Shown piece after piece: positions 16,561 through 25,504 of a DNA stretch of 64,000 nt. Within the stretch, counting starts at the first letter, position 1, and every line of letters starts with the position of its first letter. Under the pieces are notes generated by a model, which was given only the letters and a program-made list of their open reading frames with translations, made no database searches and was not told the origin of the DNA. This DNA is from Pseudomonadales bacterium (lineage in GTDB: Bacteria > Pseudomonadota > Gammaproteobacteria > Pseudomonadales > Halieaceae): NCBI GenBank assembly GCA_024234815.1, contig JACKNO010000005.1, positions 1-64,000 of the forward strand. Direction: 5' to 3'. The position numbers and the translations under genes were made by a program.

Positions 16561-17679
16561 CTAGAGCACGGCCCGGGGATAGGATCCCAGGGGTTTCAGC
16601 AAAATCGACTGCTCTTCGAGTTCCGTCACAATGGTCGCAATACCCGGGTCCTGCATGTGCCCTTCAAACTCGATGAAAAATACATAGGCCCACTTCTCGG
16701 TGCGCGAAGGCCGGGTGTCGATACGGGTGAGGCTGACCCCGGCGCGGCGAAACGGGTCCAGCAAGGCAAATAGCGCACCCGGCTTGTTGCGACTCGAAAC
16801 AATGATAGATGTCTTGTCCATGCCACTGGGGGGAACTTCTTCACGCCCGATCACCAGGAAGCGGGTGGTGTTGTCGGGGTAATCCTCGATATGTTGAGCC
16901 AGCGCCTGTAACTGATACAACTCCGCCGCCATGTCTCCGGCGACCGCCGCCATACCCGGAGTGCAGGCCGCCAGGCGCGCGGCCTCGCCATTGCTGCTCA
17001 GCGCCACACGCTCGGTGTTGGGATAATGCCTGTCCAGCCAGTTGCGGCACTGGGCGAGCGCCTGCTGGTGGGCGCATATGCGCACCACATCCTGCTCGCG
17101 GGTACCGGGCGCCACCAACAGGTGGTGGCTGATGCGCAATTCCACCTCTCCGGAAATTTTCAGCGGCGAGTCCATGAAGTTGTCCAGCGTATGGCTCACC
17201 ATGCCTTCAGTGGAGTTTTCCACCGGCACCACGCCGTAATTGCACTCCCCCGATTCCACCTGGGCGAACACCGTGTCAATCGTCGGCTGCGGCACACAAA
17301 TCGCGGCATGGCCAAAATGCTTGATGGAAGCCGCCTGGGTAAAGGTACCGTCCGGCCCCAGGTAGGCCACCTGCAGCGGACGCTCAAGCGCCAGGCAGGC
17401 GGACATAATTTCGCGAAAGATGTGGGCGACGCTGTCGCCCGCCAGCGGGCCGGCGTCCCGCTCGATAATACGCCGCAACACCTGCGATTCGCGCTCGGGG
17501 CGGTAGTAAACCACTTCGCTTTCGGGCTGACCCTGGGCGCGTGCGACCTCGGCGTCCTCCAGCTTTATCTGCGCCACCCGTTGCGCGCACTGGGCGCGAC
17601 GCGTGATCAGCGCCTGGATTTCCTGGTCTATGGCGTCAATATCCGCCCTGACCTGATTCAGATCCCTTGTGTCCGCCAT
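16561..17679 (-). CDS. pheA: Bifunctional chorismate mutase / prephenate dehydratase
   Basis: A 372-residue P-protein that turns chorismate into prephenate and then phenylpyruvate. The AroQ chorismate mutase helix bundle occupies about residues 5-95 (LNQVRADIDAIDQEIQALITRR with the catalytic arginine). The prephenate dehydratase part starts near 103 (VAYLGPDGTFTQAA) and includes VPVENSTEGMV and the TTRF catalytic motif near 262. The C-terminal ACT domain (PGALFALLDPFRRAGVSLTRID then TRPSR) binds phenylalanine for feedback control. The gene follows serC by 18 bases, as in Pseudomonas. The hisC aminotransferase gene usually found after pheA is missing here. Confidence 0.97.
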   Translation of the reverse strand: MADTRDLNQVRADIDAIDQEIQALITRRAQCAQRVAQIKLEDAEVARAQGQPESEVVYYRPERESQVLRRIIERDAGPLAGDSVAHIFREIMSACLALERPLQVAYLGPDGTFTQAASIKHFGHAAICVPQPTIDTVFAQVESGECNYGVVPVENSTEGMVSHTLDNFMDSPLKISGEVELRISHHLLVAPGTREQDVVRICAHQQALAQCRNWLDRHYPNTERVALSSNGEAARLAACTPGMAAVAGDMAAELYQLQALAQHIEDYPDNTTRFLVIGREEVPPSGMDKTSIIVSSRNKPGALFALLDPFRRAGVSLTRIDTRPSRTEKWAYVFFIEFEGHMQDPGIATIVTELEEQSILLKPLGSYPRAVL

Positions 17680-17697
17680 GAGTGCCGACTGCTCTCC

Positions 17698-18777
17698 TCA
17701 GCCTTTACGCTGCTCGAAATCCCGCATAAAGGCGATCAGGGCATCCACCGCATCTTCCCCAACCGCGTTGTACAGGCTCGCCCGCATGCCACCCACTGAA
17801 CGATGGCCCTTGAGATTGAGCAGCCCGGCGGCCTCCGACTCCTGCAGGAACAGCTTGTCCAGGGCGGGATCGGCCAGGGTGAAAGGTACATTCATCAGGG
17901 AGCGGCTGGCCAGTTCCACCGGGTTGGCGTAAAAGGCGCTGTCGTCGATGGCGCTGTACAGTTTTTGTGCCTTGCGCCGGTTAGTCGCCTCCATCGCCGC
18001 CAGGCCGCCTTGCGCCTTCAGCCAGTCAAACACCAGGTCCGCGAGGTAGATGCCGAAGGTGGGCGGCGTGTTGTACATGGAGTCGTTGTCCGCCGCGACT
18101 TTCCAGTCGAGCATCGCAGGGCAGTGCGGGCTCGCCCGGCCCAGCAGGTCGCGGCGCACGATCACCAGCGTCAGGCCGGCGGGCCCGATATTTTTTTGTG
18201 CACCTGCGTAGATCGCACCGAAATCCGCGACATTTATCGGGCGCGACAGGATGGTAGAGGACATATCCGCCACCAGCGGCACCTCCACCTGCGGCGTCCA
18301 GAAATACTCGACACCACCAATGGTTTCATTGGGCGTGTAGTGGAGGTAAGCGGCGTTCGCGTCCAGCTGCCAACTGTCCTGCGCCGGAATCGTCGAGAAA
18401 TTGCTGCCCTCGGAGGATGCGACTACATTGACACTGCCGAAGCGCTTGCCCTCGGCGATGGCTTTTTTGGACCACTGCCCGGTGTTGACGTAATCGGCGC
18501 CGGCCTTGTCTCCCAGCAGGTTGAGCGGCACCGCGGCAAACTGGGTGCTGGCGCCGCCCTGCAGGAAAAGGACCGCGTAATCCGCGGATATACCCAGCAA
18601 CTCGCGCAGGGTCTGCTCCGCATGTTCGGTGACACCGACCACTTCCGGGCTGCGGTGGCTCATTTCCATCAGCGACAGGCCGCGACCATGCCACTCCAGC
18701 ATGTCATCACGGGCGATTTCCAGTACCGGCTCCGGCAGCGCCGCGGGTCCGGCGCAAAAGTTATAACAACGGCTCAT
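17698..18777 (-). CDS. serC: Phosphoserine aminotransferase
   Basis: A 359-residue PLP enzyme making 3-phosphoserine from 3-phosphohydroxypyruvate and glutamate; it also serves pyridoxine synthesis. The start CYNFCAGPAALPEPVLE, the substrate segment EMSHRSPEV, and the PLP-lysine motif GAQKNIGPAGL near residues 195-205 are characteristic. The end HRSVGGMRASLYNAV is also diagnostic. It lies 36 bases after gyrA and just before pheA on the same strand, the conserved gyrA-serC-pheA order. In this window pdxJ lies far away at 49059, so both ends of the DXP-dependent vitamin B6 route are represented. Confidence 0.97.
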   Translation of the reverse strand: MSRCYNFCAGPAALPEPVLEIARDDMLEWHGRGLSLMEMSHRSPEVVGVTEHAEQTLRELLGISADYAVLFLQGGASTQFAAVPLNLLGDKAGADYVNTGQWSKKAIAEGKRFGSVNVVASSEGSNFSTIPAQDSWQLDANAAYLHYTPNETIGGVEYFWTPQVEVPLVADMSSTILSRPINVADFGAIYAGAQKNIGPAGLTLVIVRRDLLGRASPHCPAMLDWKVAADNDSMYNTPPTFGIYLADLVFDWLKAQGGLAAMEATNRRKAQKLYSAIDDSAFYANPVELASRSLMNVPFTLADPALDKLFLQESEAAGLLNLKGHRSVGGMRASLYNAVGEDAVDALIAFMRDFEQRKG

Positions 18778-18813
18778 GCCACTTCTTCCTCTCTATCCGC
18801 GTGGTAACGGCGC

Positions 18814-21477
18814 TCAGGCGGCGCCGTCGTCTCCTGTTTCGTCACTGTCTGGCGTATCGCCGCTGCCGGTGTCGACAGACTCTATATCGTTGACCGTATC
18901 GGTGTCGGCCGGCGTTTCATCGCCCTCCTCGAACAGATCGGTTTCGGGGGCGGGTTCATCGATGCGCTCGACTCCCACCAGGAACTCGCCTTCCTTGGTG
19001 CGAATTACCCGCACGCCCTGGGTATTGCGCCCCAGCACGGACACCTCGTCGGTTCGCGTTCTGACCAGGGTACCCTGGTTGGAAATCAGCATCAGCTCAT
19101 CGCCGTCGAACACCTGTACCGCACCTACCAGCCTGCCATTGCGCGCACTGGTGGACATGGCGATCACGCCCTTGTTGCCGCGACCCTTGCGGGGGAACTC
19201 CTCGATTTCAGTGCGCTTGCCATAGCCGTTTTCGCTGACACTGAGCACCTTGCCGCCGGGCTGGGGAATGATCAGCGAAATCATGCTGTGCCCCTCGGCG
19301 AGGCGTATGCCGCGCACGCCGCGTGCCGTGCGACCCATGGCCCGCACATCGGTTTCGCTGAAGCGCGCCGCCTTGCCCTCGCTGCTGAACAGCATGACAT
19401 CACAGCTTCCATCGGTAATCGCGGTCCCTACCAGAACGTCGCCCTCATCAAGTTCCAGCGCGCGCAGACCAACGCTGCGCCGCCGGGCGAAATCGGTCAG
19501 GGCTGTCTTCTTGACCGTGCCGTTTGCGGTGGCCATGAAGATAAAGTGCCCCTCGACGTATTCATCCACCGGCAGGATGGAGGTTACCCGCTCACCCTCT
19601 TCCAGCGGCAGCAGGTTGACCATGGGCCGGCCGCGTGAATTGCGGCCCGCCAGCGGAATCTGGTAAACCTTGAGCCAGTAGACCTTGCCCATATTCGAGA
19701 AACACAGGATGGTCGCATGGGTGCTGGCAATCAGCAGGTGTTCGACGAAATCCTCGTCCTTCACCGCGGTGGCCGACCTGCCCATCCCGCCCCGGCGCTG
19801 GGCCTGGTAGTCGGACAGGGGCTGGGTCTTCGCGTAACCGCCGTGGGAGATGGTCACCACCCGGTCTTCCTCGGTGATCAGGTCTTCCACCGTAAGGTCG
19901 TGCTGGGAGGCTGTGATCTCGGTGCGGCGCTCATCGCCGAATTCCGTGACAACCTCCTCAAGCTCCTCGCGAATAACCAGCATCAGGCGCTCGGGGTCGG
20001 ACAGAATTTCGAGATAGTCGGCGATTTCACGCAGCTTGTCCTGGTACTCGGCCAACAGTTTTTCGTGCTCGAGACCGGTCAGGCGATGCAGGCGCAAGTC
20101 CAGGATGGCCTGCGCCTGGGCCGGTGACAGGTAATATTTTCCGTCACGCAGACCGTACTGCGCCTCAAGCTCCTCGGGCCGGCAGGCCTCGGGACCCGCG
20201 CGCTCGAGCATGCCGGTAACCTCGCCCGGCTCCCAGGCCGCCGCCAGCAACTTCTCCCGCGCCTCGGCGGAGCTGGGGGAGGACTTGATGAGGGCGATCA
20301 CCGGATCGATGTTGGACAGGGCAATTGCCAGGCCCTCGAGCAGGTGGCCGCGTTCACGCGCCTTGCGCAGCAGGTATACCGTACGGCGTGTCACCACCTC
20401 ACGACGGTGGCGAATAAACGCCTCGATGATTTCCTTGAGGTTCAGGGTCCGGGGCTGGCCGTCCACCAGCGCCACCATGTTGATGCCGAACACAGACTGC
20501 AGGCCCGTCTGGGCATAGAGGTTGTTAAGCACCACGTCGCCGATCTCGCCCCGGCGCAACTCGATCACCACCCGCAGGCCATCCTTGTCGGATTCATCGC
20601 GCAGCTCGGTGATGCCCTCGATCTTTTTCTCCTTCACCAGCTCCGCAATCCGCTCGATCAGGCGCGCCTTGTTCAACTGGTAAGGCAGTTCGTGGATGAT
20701 GATGATGTCTTTGCCGCGCTTCTCATCGTGGATCACTTCCGCCCGCGCCCGCACATAGATGCGCCCGCGACCGGTGCGATAAGCCTGGATGATGCCGGCG
20801 CGGCCGTTGATGATCGCGGCGGTGGGAAAGTCGGGACCGGGGATGTATTCCATCAGGTCGTCAACGGTCAGGTCCGGGTCCTTCATAAGGGCCAGGCAAC
20901 CGCTGACCACCTCAGTCAGGTTATGTGGCGGAATGTTGGTGGCCATGCCCACCGCGATACCCGCCGAGCCGTTGATCAGGAGGTTCGGCACCCGGGTGGG
21001 CATCACATGAGGAATCCGCTCGGTACCGTCGTAGTTGTCGACAAAGTCAACGGTCTCCTTGTCGAGGTCCGCCAGCAGCGCGTGCGAGATCTTGCGCATG
21101 CGAATCTCGGTGTAGCGCATTGCGGCCGCGGAGTCGCCGTCGATGGAGCCGAAGTTACCCTGGCCATCGACCAGCATGTAGCGCATGGAGAAAGGCTGGG
21201 CCAGCCGCACGATGGTGTCATACACCGCGGAGTCGCCGTGGGGGTGATACTTACCGATCACGTCACCCACCACCCTGGCGGACTTCTTGTAGGGTTTGTT
21301 CCAGTCGTTGCTGAGCTCGTTCATGGCGTGCAGCACCCGCCTGTGAACAGGTTTGAGACCGTCGCGCACATCCGGTAAGGCACGCCCGACGATGACACTC
21401 ATGGCGTAATCCAGGTACGACTGTTTCATCTCGGCCTCGATACTGACCGGAAGAATTTCCTTGGCTATTTCACCCAT
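18814..21477 (-). CDS. gyrA: DNA gyrase subunit A
   Basis: An 887-residue GyrA, the DNA cleavage/rejoining subunit of the type II topoisomerase that introduces negative supercoils. The N-terminal part has RALPDVRDGLKPVHRRVL and the quinolone-resistance region HPHGDSAVYDTIVR, with S83 and D87 both of the susceptible type by E. coli numbering, and the catalytic tyrosine in MRYTEIRM near 122. The C-terminal beta-pinwheel has the GyrA box (QRRGGMGR near 557). The protein ends in a long acidic tail rich in D, E and T. Transcription is probably started at the TATAAT box at 21601-21596. Confidence 0.98.
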   Translation of the reverse strand: MGEIAKEILPVSIEAEMKQSYLDYAMSVIVGRALPDVRDGLKPVHRRVLHAMNELSNDWNKPYKKSARVVGDVIGKYHPHGDSAVYDTIVRLAQPFSMRYMLVDGQGNFGSIDGDSAAAMRYTEIRMRKISHALLADLDKETVDFVDNYDGTERIPHVMPTRVPNLLINGSAGIAVGMATNIPPHNLTEVVSGCLALMKDPDLTVDDLMEYIPGPDFPTAAIINGRAGIIQAYRTGRGRIYVRARAEVIHDEKRGKDIIIIHELPYQLNKARLIERIAELVKEKKIEGITELRDESDKDGLRVVIELRRGEIGDVVLNNLYAQTGLQSVFGINMVALVDGQPRTLNLKEIIEAFIRHRREVVTRRTVYLLRKARERGHLLEGLAIALSNIDPVIALIKSSPSSAEAREKLLAAAWEPGEVTGMLERAGPEACRPEELEAQYGLRDGKYYLSPAQAQAILDLRLHRLTGLEHEKLLAEYQDKLREIADYLEILSDPERLMLVIREELEEVVTEFGDERRTEITASQHDLTVEDLITEEDRVVTISHGGYAKTQPLSDYQAQRRGGMGRSATAVKDEDFVEHLLIASTHATILCFSNMGKVYWLKVYQIPLAGRNSRGRPMVNLLPLEEGERVTSILPVDEYVEGHFIFMATANGTVKKTALTDFARRRSVGLRALELDEGDVLVGTAITDGSCDVMLFSSEGKAARFSETDVRAMGRTARGVRGIRLAEGHSMISLIIPQPGGKVLSVSENGYGKRTEIEEFPRKGRGNKGVIAMSTSARNGRLVGAVQVFDGDELMLISNQGTLVRTRTDEVSVLGRNTQGVRVIRTKEGEFLVGVERIDEPAPETDLFEEGDETPADTDTVNDIESVDTGSGDTPDSDETGDDGAA

Positions 21478-21830
21478 GTAAAGCGGTTTCCTTGACTACC
21501 AGCTGGAGGCATTATTATGACGTCGGCGGGACGCTTGAAATGCGCCTCAGACAGACCGGATTAACAGTTTTGTTCGCCCCGAACACAAACCGCCGATTAT
21601 ACGGAATATCGCGCTATATCACCATAATTTTGCAGTATTTCGGCGCCACTCAGGCGGTGTCCGGGAATTTCCGGTTATACTTCGCCCGCGACCCGCCACA
21701 GCCGCCGGATTGACGGCGCCATGGTGGTGCCCCGATGACAGCCCGGTGCCCGTCCGGCGCCAATTTGGTTGTTTTTTGACCAAATTACAGACATTGCCAG
21801 TGACAACCGTATACAGAACAAGGCCGCCAC
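21478..21830. other. Divergent intergenic region gyrA / mtaD
   Basis: This 353-base gap separates gyrA (minus) from mtaD (plus). It holds a perfect TATAAT for gyrA and, toward mtaD, a possible -10 TATACA just upstream of the ATG but no good -35 box. I see no RNA gene or small ORF with a convincing ribosome-binding site. Confidence 0.6.
21596..21619 (-). promoter_or_regulatory. gyrA promoter -10 box with near-palindrome in the spacer
   Basis: The minus strand reads TATAAT at 21601-21596, giving a leader of about 110 bases to the gyrA ATG. No good -35 hexamer is found at 16-18 bases. The spacer holds the near-palindrome ATATCGCGCTATAT (21606-21619, one mismatched pair), which could be an operator or a supercoiling-sensitive AT/GC spacer. 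gyrA promoters are known to respond to supercoiling. Confidence 0.45.
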
Positions 21831-23174
21831 ATGGACCCGCAAGAACACACCGCCGATATCCTGATTCACCCGGGTTGGATAGTGCCGGTTATACCGAGCA
21901 ACACCGTGTTGACCGGGCACAGCATCGCCATCACCGGCGATCGCATCTCCGCCTTGCTGCCGCGCGCCGAGGCCGCGGCCATCAGCGCCCGGGAAGTCCT
22001 GGAGTTGCCCGGACACGTACTGCTGCCTGGCCTGGTAAACAGCCATGGCCATGCGGCCATGAGCCTGCTGCGGGGCTTCGCCGATGACCAGCCCCTGATG
22101 ACATGGCTGCAACAGCATATATGGCCGGCGGAAGCCGCGCATGTCTGCGCGGAATTTGTGAGGGACGGGGCGGAACTGGCTATCGCCGAAATGATCCGCT
22201 CCGGGACAACCACCTTCAGCGACATGTATTTCTTCCCGGACGCCTGCGCGCAGACCGCCCAGCGCCTGGGCATGCGCTGCCAGATTACTTTCCCCATCCT
22301 CGACCTGCCCACTGTCTGGGCGCGCAATGCCGACGAATACATCAGCAAGGGACTGGCCCTGCGCGACGACGTCAAACACAGCAAGCTGGTAACGGTGGGC
22401 TTCGGTCCTCACGCCACATACACGGTATCCGAGCCGAACCTGGTGAAAGTGGCCACCCTCGCCGCCGAACTGGACGTAGCCGTGCAGATCCACCTGCACG
22501 AGACCCGGGGCGAGGTGTTGCTGGCGGTTGAGCAAAATGGTGAGCGCCCCCTGGACAGCCTGCACCGACTGGGCCTGCTGGGGCCGCGCACGCAGTGTGT
22601 ACACATGACGGACCTGGGCGAACAGGATATCGCACTGCTGGCCGAAACCGGTGCCCACGTGGTGCATTGCCCGCAATCCAATATGAAGCTGGCTTCGGGC
22701 ACCTGCCCGGTGACCAGGCTGCTGGGCCAGGGGGTCAATGTGGCACTGGGCAGCGACAGCGCCGCCAGCAATAACGATTTGAACCTGTTCGGTGAAATGC
22801 AGTCAGCGGCACTGCTGGCCAAACTCGACAGCGGGAATGCCGCCGCCCTCCCCGCCTTTGAGGCGCTGGAAATGGCAACCATCAATGGCGCCCGGGCACT
22901 GGGCCTGGACGATCGCATCGGCAGCCTGGAAGCCGGGAAACTGGCCGACCTCATTGCCGTGGACCTCAGCCAGCCGGAAACCCAGCCCCTGTACCACCCC
23001 CTGTCGCAACTGGTGTACGCCTGCAATGGCAGCCAGGTAACCCACTCCTGGATTGGTGGCGTACCGGTGTTGGCGCAGCGGGAACTCACTCAGATCGACC
23101 GCAATTCCCTCGCCGCCCGCACCCGGGTCTGGCGAGATCGCATCCACGACAGCGACGGGCTGACACATGACTGA
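21831..23174 (+). CDS. mtaD: TRZ/ATZ-family amidohydrolase; methylthioadenosine/S-adenosylhomocysteine deaminase type
   Basis: A 447-residue metal-dependent hydrolase. The metal-binding H-x-H (LVNSHGHAAMSLLRG near 64-78), HLHET near 222, HCPQSNMKLASG near 280 and the catalytic aspartate in LGSDSAASNNDLNL near 306 are all present. The family deaminates aminohydrolase substrates such as 5'-methylthioadenosine, S-adenosylhomocysteine or adenosine derivatives. In Pseudomonas the orthologue directly upstream of ubiG is a methylthioadenosine deaminase, and this gene has the same position: its end overlaps ubiG by eight bases. Substrate is inferred from that synteny; other amidohydrolase activities are possible. 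Confidence 0.92.
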   Translation: MDPQEHTADILIHPGWIVPVIPSNTVLTGHSIAITGDRISALLPRAEAAAISAREVLELPGHVLLPGLVNSHGHAAMSLLRGFADDQPLMTWLQQHIWPAEAAHVCAEFVRDGAELAIAEMIRSGTTTFSDMYFFPDACAQTAQRLGMRCQITFPILDLPTVWARNADEYISKGLALRDDVKHSKLVTVGFGPHATYTVSEPNLVKVATLAAELDVAVQIHLHETRGEVLLAVEQNGERPLDSLHRLGLLGPRTQCVHMTDLGEQDIALLAETGAHVVHCPQSNMKLASGTCPVTRLLGQGVNVALGSDSAASNNDLNLFGEMQSAALLAKLDSGNAAALPAFEALEMATINGARALGLDDRIGSLEAGKLADLIAVDLSQPETQPLYHPLSQLVYACNGSQVTHSWIGGVPVLAQRELTQIDRNSLAARTRVWRDRIHDSDGLTHD

Positions 23175-23877
23175 AACGCGCAACGTAGACCCCCAGGAAA
23201 TAGCCAAATTCGAGGCGCTTGCCTCCCGCTGGTGGGATCGCAACGGCGAGTTCAAACCGTTGCACGAGATCAACCCGCTACGCGCCAACTATATCGACGA
23301 GCACTCACGGGTGGCGGACATGCAGTTGGTGGATGTCGGCTGCGGCGGCGGCATCCTCGCGGAGGCCATGGCCCAGCGCGGGGCCAGCGTGACCGGCATC
23401 GACATGGGCGAGGCGCCGCTGGCCGTGGCGCGCTTGCACCAGCAGGAGTCCGGCCTGGATATCAACTACCTGCAATCCACTGCCGAGGAACTGGCAGCGA
23501 CCCGCTCCGGTGAATTCGATATCGTATGCTGCCTGGAAATGCTGGAGCACGTGCCCGACCCCGGCTCGGTCATCAGCGCCTGCGCCGCCCTGACCAGGCC
23601 CGGTGGCAACCTGTATTTCTCCACCATCAACCGCAACCCCAAGGCCTTTATGTTCGCGATCGTGGGGGCGGAGCACATCCTGCAGTTGCTGCCCGCCGGC
23701 ACCCACGACTACGCCAAATTTATCAAGCCCTCTGAACTGGCCGCCTGGATTCGCGATGCTGGCCTGCTGGTGAAGGGTATGACCGGGCTGAGCTACAACC
23801 CCCTGACCAGACACTACAAACTCGACCCGCGGGATGTCAGCGTCAACTACATGGTGCGGGCGGTAAAACCCGAATGA
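23167..23877 (+). CDS. ubiG: 3-demethylubiquinol 3-O-methyltransferase UbiG
   Basis: A 236-residue SAM-dependent methyltransferase that performs both O-methylations of ubiquinone synthesis. The first residues (ETRNVDPQEIAKFEALASRWWD) and the SAM loop VDVGCGGGILAEAMA near residue 56 are characteristic of UbiG, as are CLEMLEHVPDP and the insert FSTINRNPKAFMFAIVGAE with LPAGTHDYAKFI. Start and stop overlap its neighbours (eight bases with mtaD, four with the HAD gene), implying one translationally coupled unit. A ubiG product implies a ubiquinone-based respiratory chain. Confidence 0.97.
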   Translation: MTETRNVDPQEIAKFEALASRWWDRNGEFKPLHEINPLRANYIDEHSRVADMQLVDVGCGGGILAEAMAQRGASVTGIDMGEAPLAVARLHQQESGLDINYLQSTAEELAATRSGEFDIVCCLEMLEHVPDPGSVISACAALTRPGGNLYFSTINRNPKAFMFAIVGAEHILQLLPAGTHDYAKFIKPSELAAWIRDAGLLVKGMTGLSYNPLTRHYKLDPRDVSVNYMVRAVKPE

Positions 23878-24548
23878 CAGCCAGGCCAACAACCCTCAAG
23901 GCTGTCATCTTCGACCTGGACGGCACCCTCGTGGACACCGCCGACGAATTCGTCGTGGTTGTGCAGGCCCTGCGCGCAGAGCACGGCCACGGCCCCATGG
24001 ACCCCGCCCGCATTCGCGCTTCGGTATCCAATGGCGCCCGCGCCCTGGTCAGCCTGGGCCTGGGTATCGCGGAAGATTCGGACGGTTTCGAAACCCAGCG
24101 ACTGCGTTTGCTGGAGCTCTACACGGAAGTGCTTGGCAGCGTGGCGCGCCCCTACCCCGGCATCGATAAACTCATCGCGGAGTTCGAACAGCGCGGCATA
24201 GGCTGGGGGATCGCCACCAACAAACCCCGGCTCTACACCGAGCCGCTGCTGGCAAGACTGGACATGCGGCCGGCACCCGCCAGCGTGGTATGCCCCGATG
24301 ATGTCGGCGAGCGCAAGCCCCACCCGGAATCACTGCTGCGCAACTGCAGCGATCTGGGCTGCTCGCCAGCGCAGGCGATTTACGTGGGTGATCACCTGCG
24401 GGATATCGAGGCGGGCCGGCGGGCGGGCATGCATACTATCGCGGCGGCTTACGGCTACATCGAGCCCGGCGACGATCCGCGCAGTTGGGGCGCCGATGCC
24501 CACGCCAACGACAGCACTGAGTTGTACCGGCTGATCCTCGGCGAATAA
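23874..24548 (+). CDS. mupP: HAD phosphatase, MupP-type N-acetylmuramate 6-phosphate phosphatase
   Basis: A 224-residue HAD subfamily IA phosphatase. Motif I is IFDLDGTLVDTADEF (residues ~13-27, nucleophile and acid/base aspartates), motif II lies in WGIATNKP, and motifs III/IV in GERKPHPESLL and YVGDHLRDIEAGRRAGM. In Pseudomonas the gene in this place, between ubiG and yciK, encodes MupP of the peptidoglycan recycling route that bypasses de novo UDP-MurNAc synthesis. Sequence alone would also fit phosphoglycolate phosphatase; the gene order is what favours MupP. It overlaps ubiG by four bases. Confidence 0.87.
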   Translation: MTARPTTLKAVIFDLDGTLVDTADEFVVVVQALRAEHGHGPMDPARIRASVSNGARALVSLGLGIAEDSDGFETQRLRLLELYTEVLGSVARPYPGIDKLIAEFEQRGIGWGIATNKPRLYTEPLLARLDMRPAPASVVCPDDVGERKPHPESLLRNCSDLGCSPAQAIYVGDHLRDIEAGRRAGMHTIAAAYGYIEPGDDPRSWGADAHANDSTELYRLILGE

Positions 24549-24644
24549 GACCAGGGCCGCGCACAGCTACCGGACAACATCGATTACACGCCCAATGCCA
24601 ACACTCGCGATACAACTAGCCCTATAACAGGACGGGAGCTCCAC

Positions 24645-25403
24645 ATGACATTTCCAACCGCACCGGAGAATTACAGCCCCACCCCGGATTTACTGCGCGG
24701 CAAAACCATTCTTGTCACCGGCGCTGGGGACGGCATCGGGCGCGCCGCTGCCCTGGCCTACGCCGCTCATGGCGCCACCGTGATCCTGCTGGGGCGCACC
24801 GAGAGCAAACTCGAGCGGGTGTACGATGATATCGAGGCCTCGGGCGGCCCCAAACCAGCACTGGTCGCGCTGGACCTCGCCACCGCCACCGAAGACAACA
24901 TCATTCACCTCGCGAGCGGCCTGGCGCAGGAATTCCCGCACCTCGACGGACTCCTGCACAATGCCAGTATCCTGGGGGAGCGGCGCCCCATCGAAAGCGC
25001 AAGCTATGCCAGCTGGCTGGACGTTATGCAGGTTAACGTCAATGCCCAGTTCCTGCTGACCAGGTACATGCTGCCCCTGCTGCAGCGGGCGCCCACCGCG
25101 TCGATCGTATTCACCTCTTCCGGGGTCGGCCGTACCGGCAAGGCCTACTGGGGCGCGTATGCGGTCTCCAAGTTTGCCACCGAGGGGTTTATGCAAGTGC
25201 TGGCCAGCGAGCTGGAAAATACTTCCAGGGTGCGGGTAAACAGCCTCAACCCGGGGGCGACCAACACCGCGATGCGGCGCACGGCATACCCGGGCGAGCA
25301 GCCGACTGACAACCCCGCGCCAGAGGAGATCATGGCGAGTTACCTGTATTTGATGGGCGATGACAGCTGCGGGGTAACCGGGCGGGCATTCAACAGCCGT
25401 TAG
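24645..25403 (+). CDS. yciK: YciK-family short-chain oxidoreductase
   Basis: A 252-residue SDR with TGAGDGIGRAAALAYA (Rossmann, near residues 26-41), the NAG-equivalent LHNASILGER, an active-site serine in VFTSSGVGRTG and the catalytic Y-A-V-S-K. The opening YSPTPDLLRGKTILVTG and the NTAMRRTAYPGE segment identify the YciK subfamily, whose substrate is not firmly known. The ATG follows GGGAG eight bases upstream. A 96-base gap separates it from mupP, with the same order as in Pseudomonas. It is convergent with rluB; the 101-base gap between them holds a short GCGGC tandem triplet but no clear terminator. Confidence 0.93.
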   Translation: MTFPTAPENYSPTPDLLRGKTILVTGAGDGIGRAAALAYAAHGATVILLGRTESKLERVYDDIEASGGPKPALVALDLATATEDNIIHLASGLAQEFPHLDGLLHNASILGERRPIESASYASWLDVMQVNVNAQFLLTRYMLPLLQRAPTASIVFTSSGVGRTGKAYWGAYAVSKFATEGFMQVLASELENTSRVRVNSLNPGATNTAMRRTAYPGEQPTDNPAPEEIMASYLYLMGDDSCGVTGRAFNSR

Positions 25404-25504
25404 CCTCCTGTCCCGGGGTGGGCGGAGACTTCACGGCCCGGCAAAGCTCGCGGCTAACAGGCGCCATATGCGGCGCGGCGCGGCGCACGACCCGCCTAAG
25501 GTGC

